Assembly: GCA_030765055.1 (NCBI GenBank)
Contig: CM060950.1
Span: 460,471,710-460,535,709 of the forward strand
Source: Mantis religiosa
Taxonomy: Eukaryota > Arthropoda > Insecta > Mantodea > Mantidae
Reading direction: 5' to 3'
Length of the DNA stretch: 64,000 nt
The first letter of the stretch is position 1. Every line of letters begins with the position of its first letter. Below are positions 10,217 to 18,984 of the stretch, piece by piece. The notes beneath the pieces are model-generated. The model had not been told where the DNA came from. It ran no database searches and worked only from the letters and a program-made list of their open reading frames with translations. Both the position numbers and the translations under genes were made by a program.

Positions 10217-10924
10217 TATCGTATAACGTTTTAACTACTTGACTAAAAGCAGCTGTATACTTCAAATTTGTACGGTGGTTATATACACTGGTTTTATACT
10301 CGATAGTTGGATGTATAGGGCCATATAAGAAACCAGTTCATCGTGTAGGTATGGAACTGTGGTAACTAGGCAAATTTGAAATTACTTAGGCCATTAGGAT
10401 ACTGTGTTTTGATATTTTAATGTTCCAGTTTACACAATCAAGGTAGGTAAACTAGGTTTATGCACACTGGTTTAAAGGCGAGTCGTGAGTCGCTACGCAC
10501 TAACCTTGAAGTATATATTCTTTCGATTACAGTTGTTGTGTTATACTTCCTTGTCTATCTGTAATTATTTGCCCCATATATACAAGTATATATATATATA
10601 TGTGGATATATAAAGGCTGTTCAAAATTAAGAGGACCGAACGAGAAACCCGAGATATAAGTATATTTTATTCGTAATTAAAATTCTTCAAATATATCCTA
10701 TTTTAATAAATATAGTTACAGCTATTTTTGATAAAAAAATTTAAAAAGTCATATCCAACGTTGGATAGGGTAGAGGGATCTTCTTTACAATCTTGGTTGC
10801 GTATTTTTGGAAGATACAAGTTTGATATTAAACGGAGCTTTTATTTTTTAGTTATATTCCGTCAATAAACAAATTTTTAGGATAGAATCTTACGAGAAGA
10901 TTCGACACTGCGGCCAGTCTTGAT
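10217..10924. other. AT-rich DNA, no gene; possible mariner-type end near 10613
   Basis: No protein signal is visible. The sequence aggctgttcaaaattaagag at about 10613 resembles the start of the M2-type terminal repeats (aggctgttcaataaag), but no partner end or transposase is visible. Confidence 0.4.
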
Positions 10925-11060
10925 TACGTTTGTGCCCTAAGTGGGACATCCCCAGGAGAAAAGATGAAGCGAGAGGAGGGAGAGGGCGGCCGACCCAAGG
11001 AGTCACGCCAGTGCAGAGGGCAGGGTCCATACTATTGACCGATTGGCAACTCCCCGGCAG
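10925..11060 (+). repeat. Single-copy relative of the 90/91-bp array unit
   Basis: Stretches such as ggcggccgacccaaggagtc, agagggcagggtcc and ccccggcaggccag match the sequence preceding and making up the array at 18985-20810. They also match 60645-60755 on the other strand. It abuts a LINE C-terminus but is not in frame with it. Confidence 0.7.
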
Positions 11061-11491
11061 GCCAGTACAACAGACATCCCACCACAAGTACTTGTTGCTG
11101 AATGGCAGCAAGAATGGGACGCAAGTACAACTGGCAGACGTACATATGACATCTTACCTAACATTGAGGAACGCCTCAAAATGAAATATCTAGCGCCCTC
11201 CAGAGGATTTATACACTATCTGACAGGCCATGGCCCATACTCAAGTTACCTCCACCTATTTAGTTTGAAAGACTCGGATAACTGCCGATGCGGTCAGATT
11301 GAAACTCCCTAGCATGTCGTATGGGAATGTCCTCTCACAATACAACAAAGGACGACAGCGATGTCATATGTACAAGACCTCAGAATATACGACATTATCA
11401 GAAACAGACGACTATGGATTTGGGCCGATAAAGCCGCAAACACCTTCTCCATAAAGGCGAGAGAAGAATATATTGGAAGAAGACAACATTG
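11043..11491 (+). pseudogene. LINE ORF2 C-terminus (R1/Jockey-like), one in-frame stop
   Basis: The sequence WQQEWDASTTGRRTYDILP leads to a CCHC-like knuckle (CRCGQ, then HVVWECPL), the usual end of ORF2 in R1/I/Jockey-type LINEs after the RNase H domain. A stop at 11310-11312 falls between the CRCGQIETP and HVVWECPL parts. The frame resumes to IRRRQH-like residues ending near 11491. The reverse transcriptase and endonuclease are absent. The 3' side has a directly repeated ttaggctaagcaattctttg near 11538 and 11572. Confidence 0.75.
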
Positions 11492-11742
11492 AACTCTCCC
11501 AACTAAGCCACGGAATTGACGTTAGTTTAAAAGTTATTAGGCTAAGCAATTCTTTGTAATTCTATAGGTAAATTAGGCTAAGCAATTCTTTGTAAATAAA
11601 TAGTTATGTTATGTATAATAGTTATGTAAGTCCTCCTAGGACACCTAAAAATATATATCAAACACCAAATGTATGAAACAGTAATAAAGAGTGGAACAAA
11701 GTCTGGTTTATAAAACAGGTACCAGACTCCCAAAATAAAGGA

Positions 11743-11785
11743 GGCCGAGGTCTTGCTGATGAGCAAGATCTCGGCCTTTTTTTTT
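11743..11785 (+). other. 15-bp stem-loop followed by nine T
   Basis: The stem ggccgaggtcttgct pairs with agcaagatctcggcc (one G-T wobble), with a gatg loop and a T9 run at 11777-11785. It looks like an intrinsic terminator, but in a eukaryotic context it is more likely the 3'-end hairpin of a retroelement or a Pol III stop. It lies between the LINE 3' region and the GC-rich dimer. Confidence 0.6.
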
Positions 11786-11795
11786 ATCCCACCCA

Positions 11796-12812
11796 CCCCC
11801 GTAGGGAGGGGATCCGTCCCCTTCAGCTGCCGTGGTGCGGGCGCGGCGGACCCTTAGCACTCATAGCACCTCTGGCGTTACGAAAGGAACCTCGGCCAAA
11901 CATTCGAACCGTTCCCTGAATGGGAGTTGTTCGGATTGGGTTGGACTCGAGGAGGCAGTGATTTCCGATACCCGTGGAAGATCGGGTACGTCTCCGGACG
12001 GGGTTGAGGGAAGCCATATATTCCCGCGTACTAGCCAGCACAGCTGGAAGGTGTGCTAGATCACCAGGCGCCCCTACCGAGGTTGATCGGTAGCCTTCGC
12101 CTTTTGGGATTGGCGCGCGTAAGTGGCGTATCCACTTCCATCCCGTCTTGTGTTTACGGACCAGATGGGGGGGCCCCTTGTTCTTTAGGTCTTGCCCTAT
12201 TGGAAAGCACCACGGAGGCACCGGACGACCTTCGGGGACAGCTCGGTAACTCCCAGGTACAAGAGGGAGGTCAGCGACAACCGCCTGTGTAGACCCTGCT
12301 CTTAATTTCACCCCCGTAGGGGAGAGTATCCGTCCCCTCCAGCTGCCGTGGTGCGGGCGGTGCGGACCCTTAGCACCCGTGTACCTCTGACGTTAGGACA
12401 GGAACCTCCGGCCGAACATTCGAGCCCCTCCCTAACTGAAAGTTGTTCGGATTGGGTTGGACTCGAGGGGGCAGTATTTTCCCGACACTCGGAGGTCGGG
12501 TATATCCGGCCAGGCCTCGACCGCCGAGAGGGGGTACAGAGTTGCCACAGAAGTCCCGGGTGCTATCCTGCAGAGCTAGTAGAAGGTATACTAGATCACC
12601 AGGCGGCCCCATCTAGGTTATTCGGTAGGCTTCCCTGCGGGTTTGACGCGCGTAAGTGGCCTATCTACTTCCGTGCCATCTTGATGTTGTTGTCGATAAG
12701 GGGGAGGGTCTTTATAGACCCTAGGTATTGCCTTACGGAAAGAACCCCGGGGTCCTCCATCGTCTTCCGGGTGCTAGAGGCCGGCATCTTCGGACGTTTG
12801 GAGTAGATCTCA
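11796..12812 (+). repeat. GC-rich ~500-bp unit, head-to-tail dimer
   Basis: Unit 1 is about 11796-12304 and unit 2 about 12305-12812. Both begin cccccgtagggg, run through agctgccgtggtgcgggcg, ttgttcggattgggttggac and cgcgcgtaagtggc, and end near ccatcgtcttccgg-like sequence. Other pieces are at 4560-4816 and 63651-64000. The frames are open for 70-150 codons, but reading frames are not conserved between units. Tandem GC-rich units upstream of coding remnants recall the 5'UTR promoter monomers of some LINEs; that is inference. Confidence 0.7.
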
Positions 12813-12839
12813 TATTAACTTTTAACATTCAACCCAACT

Positions 12840-12969
12840 TGTTCTCGAAAAGGCCTACCACTAGGCCGGTCCGGAGACCATCCTACAGCAGGAGGTATTT
12901 ATCAGGAGTATATCATCCTGCCATGCAGCGCCGAGACACCCGCCCGTACTTTCTACCCTGAAAGAGACC
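12840..12969 (+). pseudogene. ORF tail remnant shared with 20870-21015
   Basis: A short frame ends YHPAMQRRDTRPYF. The copy upstream of 21020 gives YHPAILRRDTRGHFYPET. Both are followed directly by SINE C on the minus strand. It is probably the C-terminus of a retroelement protein, but I do not recognise the family. Confidence 0.45.
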
Positions 12970-13103
12970 ACCAGATGAGAAAGGATGTGAAATGATAATG
13001 TAGATGAAATGGAGGGACAAGGAATTCAGGAGAAATTCACCCTGCGCCCCGAGAAAATCCCCGAAAAGACATGGGTCAATTAGGCCGACCACAGGAATAG
13101 AGC
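12970..13103 (-). mobile_element. SINE C, first part (interrupted)
   Basis: It matches the minus-strand SINE C at 21020-21222 (gatgaaatggagggaca, ggaatagagccc). It breaks off where SINE A begins. The remaining tRNA-like part is at 14720-14792. The sequences ggaatagagc (13094) and ggaatagaac (14724) flank the intervening insertion like a TSD. Confidence 0.65.
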
Positions 13104-13256
13104 CCGCCTAGGTAGCGTAGATGGTAGCATGTCTGCCTCACGCTTAAGGGGTCCCGAGTTCGAATCTCGGTCAGGTTGGGTTACCTGGATAAGGTTTTTT
13201 CCGGGGTTCTCGCTTACCCTGATAGACGAATGTCGGGTAACTTTAAGCTCCGTGGA
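13102..13256 (+). mobile_element. SINE A, 3'-truncated
   Basis: The head gcccgcctaggtagcgtag, B box and linker ggataaggttttttccgggg are present. The copy ends at taactttaagctccgtgg, where the right arm of the inverted duplication begins. Confidence 0.85.
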
Positions 13257-13979
13257 CACATAAACAACGCTATAGACACCTGCCAATAATTTTGGCCAAA
13301 TATATGTCTCAATCTGCTATTTTTAAAAGTGCAGCGACATGTTTTACTTATCGATATCTCCCTTTTAATCCCACTGGATAAGCCCAATTTCTCATCCCGC
13401 AGTTTTTTTTAATGTGTATATTACTTCAACTCCGCAGCGAAAATGTTTAGATATAGATCCATAGATCAATAGAAAATATTTATAAAATAAATAAAAAGGG
13501 AAGTCATAGTCGCTACATGGGTTGGTGCCACTTTATACTCCGTGGCCTAGAGTCGCATTTCGCGCCAAAGTAAAGTAGACGTTCCGCAAGTGAAGTGTGC
13601 AGATGCACCGTAGAGTTGACCCTGTAGCACCGGACCTCCCCGCTAAGTTGATTGGCAACCGTTCCTTATATACTACATGTAGTGCCAGAATTGTATCCGC
13701 GAGAGTGCACAATATTCAGTTATTACAAATTAATGCTTGTGTAGTTGTATGCCAGTGCTGCACTGTTCGGTTACACTAATACTTTTAAAACGTTTGATAA
13801 GTTAATATTTCCTTCTTATTCAAATAAGTACAAACACCAATGTATCAAGAGGGGGGGAAACGATTTGGAGCCGCGATCAAGCTACATATACACAGACACT
13901 CACACACACACACACCATTAGTATTGGATTGGAGTCAACAATTATATTGATAGGAGTTTAACTTCAGCTATAGTTAGCA
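13257..13979. repeat. Right arm of the inverted duplication
   Basis: This is the reverse complement of 2317-3078. A short CA tract lies at about 13893-13912. The arm continues, after a LINE inserted at 13980-14541, into the SINE A copy that matches the one at 2084-2315, so the duplicated block originally included that SINE. Confidence 0.85.
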
Positions 13980-14541
13980 ATAGGCAATAGGCAATAAAAT
14001 GCATAAAAAGAGGCAAGTATTTTGGGCCTATAAAAGGAGATGAGACTAAATGGGAGGAATTAAGAATTAGGCGTAAAAAACATAGGTTGGTAGCATTATT
14101 CAAGGCTAATGCTGGTGTAAAGGCATGGGTGGACTTTAGTGTAAGGTTAGATAATCCGGATTATTATGGACGAAACGATCATAGGTATAAAATTAAGGGT
14201 AGAAGATACAGAACCGACGTAGGAAAATTTTCTTTTGTTAATAGAACCATTGAAGAATGGAATGAATTGCCTGTAGCAGTCTTTCAGGGCTGTCCCCTGT
14301 CGCTGAAGAAATTTAGAAAAAATCTAGATGGTTTATAGTTTAACTTTTGAAGTATAATGGTATATAATATGTAAATAGAGAAGTAATTAGATATGTTTTA
14401 AGTGACTAAAGTAAAATAATATCATGTTCGTATTGTTTACTGTGTTATTGTTGTAAATCTAGTATTTGTAATTTGATCTGTATTCTTAACTCTGCCACCG
14501 GGTAGTACCCAATTGCAGTCAATAAATACATACATACATAC
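13980..14541 (+). pseudogene. LINE 3' fragment with (ACAT)n tail
   Basis: The frame from about 14000 to 14338 gives KHRLVALFKANAGVKAWVDF, then RYRTDVGKFSFVNRTIEEWN, ending in KFRKNLDGL. That pattern is typical of the extreme C-terminus of Jockey/CR1-like LINE ORF2. The 3'UTR ends aataaatacatacatacata. Its insertion separates the duplicated arm from its SINE. It is 5'-truncated and dead. Confidence 0.7.
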
Positions 14542-14719
14542 ATCTCGGTAGTGTATATGGTAGCGTGCCCACCTCACGTTTAAGAGGTCCCGAGTTCGAA
14601 TCTCGGTCAGGTTGAGTTACCTGGATAAGGTTTTTCCTGTGGGTTTCCTTATCCTTAAAGGCGAATGTCGAGTAGCTCTAAGCTCGATGGACGCCAGACT
14701 CATTTGAGCATCATTTCAT
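14542..14719 (+). mobile_element. SINE A, 3'-truncated, duplicate of the copy at 2084
   Basis: It has a head, B box and body up to catcatttca. It shares cctgtgggtttcc and gctcgatggacgcc with 2084-2315 and with no other copy here, marking the two as duplicates. Confidence 0.85.
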
Positions 14720-14792
14720 AACGGGAATAGAACGCGGGAGCTCGCGAATGCAGACCACAGACGAAACCGCCTCAGCCACCCCGCTCGGTGAC
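14720..14792 (-). mobile_element. SINE C, remaining tRNA-like part
   Basis: The sequence cgggaatagaacgcggg and the downstream cagacgaaaccgcctcagcc match the tRNA-like head of SINE C at 21150-21222. It completes the copy broken at 13103. Confidence 0.65.
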
Positions 14793-15411
14793 ACCTTTTT
14801 AAGCAATTTTATGTTTTTGTATTTAGGAACTCTCAAAAGTTGTTTTTCCTGTGAAATTTCAATATCGACCTTTTGTATGTAATGTCATATTTACTGTACG
14901 TAAAACTCCGAACAGCGTTGGGATATTGCGTGTTTGTTCACATAAGCAAGCACTACACTTGAGACCTGTACAACAGTAAAATCAGACAAACATCTTGCCT
15001 TCAGAATGAAAAGCTATAGTACCGCCAGTCGATTGTAGATGTCTCTGAAGTGTGCTATACAAAAGCATAAAGAATCGCACCAATGTTCAAGAACAAGAAA
15101 CGCGTTTAAGAAAGAGTAAATAGCGATTGGTAAGAAAGCAGAAACGAAGAAAAGAGCCAGGAAAAAAGAAAAGCAAAAAGATACACGGCCCCCTATGATA
15201 TATGGAGTGCACTTTGAAGTAGCGTGTAGATTCCCAAGTGTATACTTAGCCTATCGCCTAACTTATCAAGTGATACCGCCTGAAGCACGAGGCTGTGTTG
15301 CAGGTTACTGCAGAAGTACGGCGATTTCAAACCAGCAGGGCGAGGTTGGACGGCGATCAAAACCTTCTATCTGGTGTGCTAAGAACACGGTTTGTATAGC
15401 TTGTCTCAGCG
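14793..15411. other. No recognised gene
   Basis: An open frame of 78 codons at 15195-15431 includes SKPSIWCAKNTVCIAC but has no family I recognise, and it overlaps the terminal repeat of the next element. The rest is featureless. Confidence 0.4.
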
Positions 15412-16537
15412 TTAAGGGTATGTATGACTGAAATTTTCAAATTCTGAACTAATAATGTTAGCTTTTTCAAATTTACACCATAGGTGTAGTATAATGTAAA
15501 CATGTTACAACCTAAATTCAAACCATTTTTCTCCAGCAGTTTAGAAATTATGATACATTTTGTATGTTTTTGTTACGTCACTAAAAAAGTCCCTTGCGAC
15601 AAAATATTTTGAATTTTGGTCTAATATTTTAACCCTATGTTCATAATACACATACTTTTTGAAATTGCCCCGGGTTTTTCTGTGTCTCCTTTAGTTCAGG
15701 TCACAAAAAATTTTTAATTTACAAATATTTTTTTTTTTGTCTAAAAAACTGTAAGTTTTGTGTTTGAAAATTAAAAAAATATGCTTATATATGCTGAAAA
15801 TATGAACATTGAGAAAACAGCGATTAAAGATTTGATTGCATAACTCACATTAAAATCCACCAGGCTGATAGGTTGGACCCTCAGATTTCTTTTTCCTCTC
15901 CTCTGTTGCTGATTTTTCCACCTTTTTCTTCTTTAGATGTTGCTTTTCTTCTGCACAACTTCGCTTCTTGCTTTGCAGGATTCGAGTCTGATCTCGCTGC
16001 ATTGAAGTTTTCCTTGCTGAGTCTACTACACTTTCACCTCTGATATTTTGCTGCAGCTCCAATGACTTAAGACTACCCATGTTAAACTCACTGATGCTTT
16101 TAATAACAGCAAGATCCAATTTTTGTTTTGATATGAAAACTTCCTTTGGGCTCTTATTCCATATGACATGATGCAAAGATTCATTGGCATTCTGTGTTTT
16201 TCCTGTTTTGCACCTCTCTAGTAATGTTGTAGAAGCCAGTCTCTGATATATTGGCAACATTTTAGGAACTATTTTGTCTGAAAGCCTTATTTTTCTTTTC
16301 TTGAATTGAAAATTTAATAACGGAAAACAGACAAAGAATGTGGATGTAGGCAAAAGAGGGCGTGACTCTGACAGAGTTTAAAGGCCACCGACATTTAAAT
16401 AAGCATTTAAAAATGGCGTCCGGAGGCAAATTATGCATTTTTCACATTCGGGAATGTCTAAATTATTTTATAGAATTAAAATAAAAAAGTCGTTATTTTC
16501 ACGATTTTCATGAAATTTCAGTCATACATACCCTTAA
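15412..16537 (-). mobile_element. TTAA-flanked DNA transposon with identical 21-bp TIRs (Kolobok/Mutator-like)
   Basis: TTAA at 15412-15415 is followed by gggtatgtatgactgaaattt. The exact reverse complement occupies 16513-16533 and is followed by TTAA at 16534-16537. A 4-bp TTAA duplication fits piggyBac or Kolobok elements. The internal minus-strand ORF (15850-16353) resembles the C-terminal part of Mutator-like transposase-domain proteins, so Kolobok is the better guess. At 1.1 kb it is shorter than an autonomous element and probably internally deleted. Confidence 0.75.
15850..16353 (-). CDS. C-terminal part of a Mutator-like (Kolobok-type?) transposase
   Basis: The frame is open for 167 codons. 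The middle (LLERCKTGKTQNANESLHHV, IWNKSPKEVFISKQ) matches the pattern of eukaryotic proteins carrying a Mutator-like transposase domain, where Q-N-NES followed by IW-CPK is typical. The last 45 residues are Lys/Glu-rich and basic (KKRSCAEEKQHLKKKKVEK), suggesting nuclear localisation. The N-terminal catalytic portion is not in the element. The first in-frame Met (16353) is arbitrary, as upstream sequence is non-coding. Family recognition is from memory and should be checked. Confidence 0.6.
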   Translation of the reverse strand: MPTSTFFVCFPLLNFQFKKRKIRLSDKIVPKMLPIYQRLASTTLLERCKTGKTQNANESLHHVIWNKSPKEVFISKQKLDLAVIKSISEFNMGSLKSLELQQNIRGESVVDSARKTSMQRDQTRILQSKKRSCAEEKQHLKKKKVEKSATEERKKKSEGPTYQPGGF

Positions 16538-16938
16538 AAGACAGTATGGAAATAAATGGGATATACCTCTCTCTGTCTAACACACGGGAATTCTCATTAG
16601 ATTCGTCCTTTTTTAACCTCGTGTTGTTATCACTTGTTAATAAAATGGTATAAATAATTAATTCTAATAATTTCCAGCTTTAAACACACTGTCTTATGCA
16701 GAATATTTTCTGTCAGATTATGTCATTATTACAGTCGTTTTGTGTTTCTATGGGACCAAATTTTTCGAAAATGCTTATTTTTCGGTAAAAGTCGGATATT
16801 TGCTATTCTTACGTCCATCACGCGGTAGCTATAAAGCTTAGCGCTATACCACTACAGAAGAGAAGACTACAGTGCTTCTACCTGCCAAGTTTGAATTCTC
16901 CATCTTAAGTAAGACGAGTGTTATAATTGTTTACATTA
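16538..16938. other. AT-rich spacer, no gene
   Basis: No coding or repeat signal is visible between two DNA transposons. Confidence 0.4.
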
Positions 16939-17172
16939 TATGCCCGATTTCACCCACAGATGTTAAAATCGACGTTAACAAATGTAACGTAACAATTGTC
17001 ACAGCGCTAAAACTAATGTTAAATTACTTGCATTTCACCAACCTGTTTTCTTAAAATGTTAACAAACCTGTGTTAACGCCAAGAAACTTGTAACTATCAC
17101 AGCTATAGAACGCTATGGAAGATTTTCTGAACGCACTCCGATGCGCTTTTGTTTTCATTTTCGTCTGCACAA

Positions 17173-17439
17173 ATGGCGGATGAACAAAATCATAAATAAA
17201 GCCGTGAGACAAATTTCTCATCGACGGAGAAGGAATTGTTAATTGAATTGGAGACGAAGTGTAAGGATATCGTGGAAAATAAGAGGACGGATGCAGTGAA
17301 TGTAAAAGAGAAAGATGTCGCGGGGAAAATATTGGAAACGAATTTAATTCAAATGCATGTGTCACTACTACAAGCACCAAACAACTTGTCAGTATTACGT
17401 AAATTTAAAACGAGGTGCGAAGAAGGACAAGTGACTTAA
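17173..17439 (+). pseudogene. Myb/SANT-like DNA-binding protein of the Harbinger-type element
   Basis: From ATG 17173 the frame reads MADEQNHK, then a TAA, then continues in phase: TNFSSTEKELLIELETKCKD and IVENKRTDAVNVKEKD. This is the hallmark N-terminus of insect Harbinger Myb/SANT proteins, in which a trihelix recruits the transposase to the TIRs. The C-terminal part (VLRKFKTRCEEGQVT) ends early at 17439. The nonsense codon and truncation make it a pseudogene. Its position between the TIRs ties it to the element. Confidence 0.65.
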
Positions 17440-17735
17440 ACGTTTCAAGACGGGAGGTGAACAATTGTATCCATATAATTCAGTGAATTATAAATTCGCA
17501 AAGTTATTAATACTTGAAGCAAAGGCGAGATCGGCATTTTCCTTTCGATGTATCTTCTAACTCATTATTACGTATATTTAAAACGAGGTGCGAAGAACAA
17601 GTGACTTAAACGTTTAAAGACGGGAGGTGAACAATGTATTATCCACATAATTCAGTGAGTTATAAAATCGCAAGGTTATTAATACTTGAAGCAAAGGCGA
17701 GATCAGCATATTCCTTTCGATGCATGTTCTAACCT
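17397..17735 (+). repeat. Direct duplication of about 175 bp
   Basis: The segment starting taaatttaaaacgaggtgcg (17400) recurs starting tatttaaaacgaggtgcgaa (17574). Both run through gacgggaggtgaacaa and acttgaagcaaaggcgagat to a similar end near cctttcgatg. It lies inside the Harbinger-like element. Confidence 0.75.
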
Positions 17736-18092
17736 CTCTTGCACATCCGCAGTAATCTTCATAGCAACATGTTTCGACAGTCTATACCTACGTAAAACAA
17801 TTTTCTTCAGATAGTTCCTCAAAATCATTTCTCCTCATAGGCCGTACTCTATTACGAATGCCATTTAGACGGTCTTAAATATAGCAAATCGATATCAACA
17901 GCTGAGTTCATGCTCGCCATCTTGACTATTTAAAATTGTTAAGGACTTAACATTAGAAATTCGGCTTGTTAATTTAACATAAGATTTAACACGAGTTTTA
18001 CGCTAAAACTTGTTGGTGAAATGCAATTTTTGTTTTAACTATTGCTAAACTCGTGTTAAATCTTAAAATTTGTTGGTGAAATCGGGCATAAG

Positions 18093-18665
18093 TCTTCTTC
18101 TTCCTTCACGGGTTAGGCTTAAGCCTGTTCCGGTCTCACATTTCCTGAAGCCATCTCTTTAGGGGGCGTCCTATTGATCTTCGTCCTCTTGGTTTATAAT
18201 TGAAGGCTTGTTTTGGTATTCTTTCTCTTGGCATCTGATTAAGATTTCTTCTAATAACGGTTGTACTTCTAATTCTTTTCTAATAATTTCATTCCTAATA
18301 TGATCTTCTCTTGTACATCCTTTGATTGATTGTAAGAATCTCATTTCAGCAGCTTCTATTTTACTCTTCTCCTTTTCCCTTATTATCCATGCCTCACTAG
18401 CATAGTTTAGTATTGGTATTGCCATCTTATTTTAGTTTCTTTCCTTGCTTTAATCCTGAGGGTTCTCTTAATTGCCACGCAAACTGCTTGGAATTTTTGT
18501 ATTTTATTCCTTATATCTTGATTTTCCGATTCATAGATTATATCACAGCCCAGGCAGTGAAAGTGTGATACTTGTTCTATTATAGTTTCCTCTACTACAA
18601 TTTTGTTTATTGGGTATTTTCCCTGGAATGCCATTACTTTTGTTTTTGTCTTTGAGATTGTCACT
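18093..18665 (-). pseudogene. LINE ORF2 C-terminal part (RTE/CR1-like), copy 1
   Basis: On the minus strand, KTKVMAFQGKYPINKIVVEE and FHCLGCDIIYESENQDIRNK are typical of the post-catalytic region of arthropod RTE/CR1-like reverse transcriptases. ILNYASEAWIIREKEKSKIE, AEMRFLQSIKG and EYQNKPS follow, with a frame change near 18415. The 3' end has GGAAGAAGAAGA-type sequence immediately beside the Harbinger-like element. The YADD core is missing. A related copy at 22870-23520 keeps YADD. Confidence 0.7.
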
Positions 18666-18984
18666 AAGTAATTCCGGAAAATTTTATATATACGCACTAG
18701 AAAATATAGGCAGCGTGAAAATTTTTTGTTGTTGGGTTTACATCGGGAGTCAAAGCGAGAGATATGTAAAGGGGGACTGAAGGCAATTTTTAAAAGAAAC
18801 CCCAATCGTCTAACTTCTTGCATTCGTCGTATGTGTCAAATAAACAAAAGGCATTCATCAAAGAAACGGTGACGTGCAAGGCATCCCTGCAATGAGCAGC
18901 CAATATGATGCAGTAAATGTGAACAGTTAACAAAAAGAGCTCCTATGGGGTTTGGGATTTCATTACGGAGGGGATTCGGTACGT
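18666..18984. other. No recognised gene
   Basis: An open minus frame is continuous with the LINE but shows no conserved motif. The rest is unassigned. Confidence 0.35.

Larger units (their letters stand above)
16939..18089 (+). mobile_element. PIF/Harbinger-like element with TIRs
   Basis: The sequence tatgcccgatttcacc at 16939-16954 is inverted as ggtgaaatcgggcata at 18074-18089. Subterminal repeats (gcatttcaccaac, gttggtgaaatgc) lie inside both ends. It carries a Myb/SANT-like protein, the accessory gene of PIF/Harbinger elements. No DDE nuclease is present. The flanks share only TA, so the TSD is not decisive. Confidence 0.7.

Noticed and set aside
11743..11785. Bacterial rho-independent terminator
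   Set aside because: The shape fits, but all surrounding sequence is eukaryotic retroelement. Kept only as a hairpin feature.
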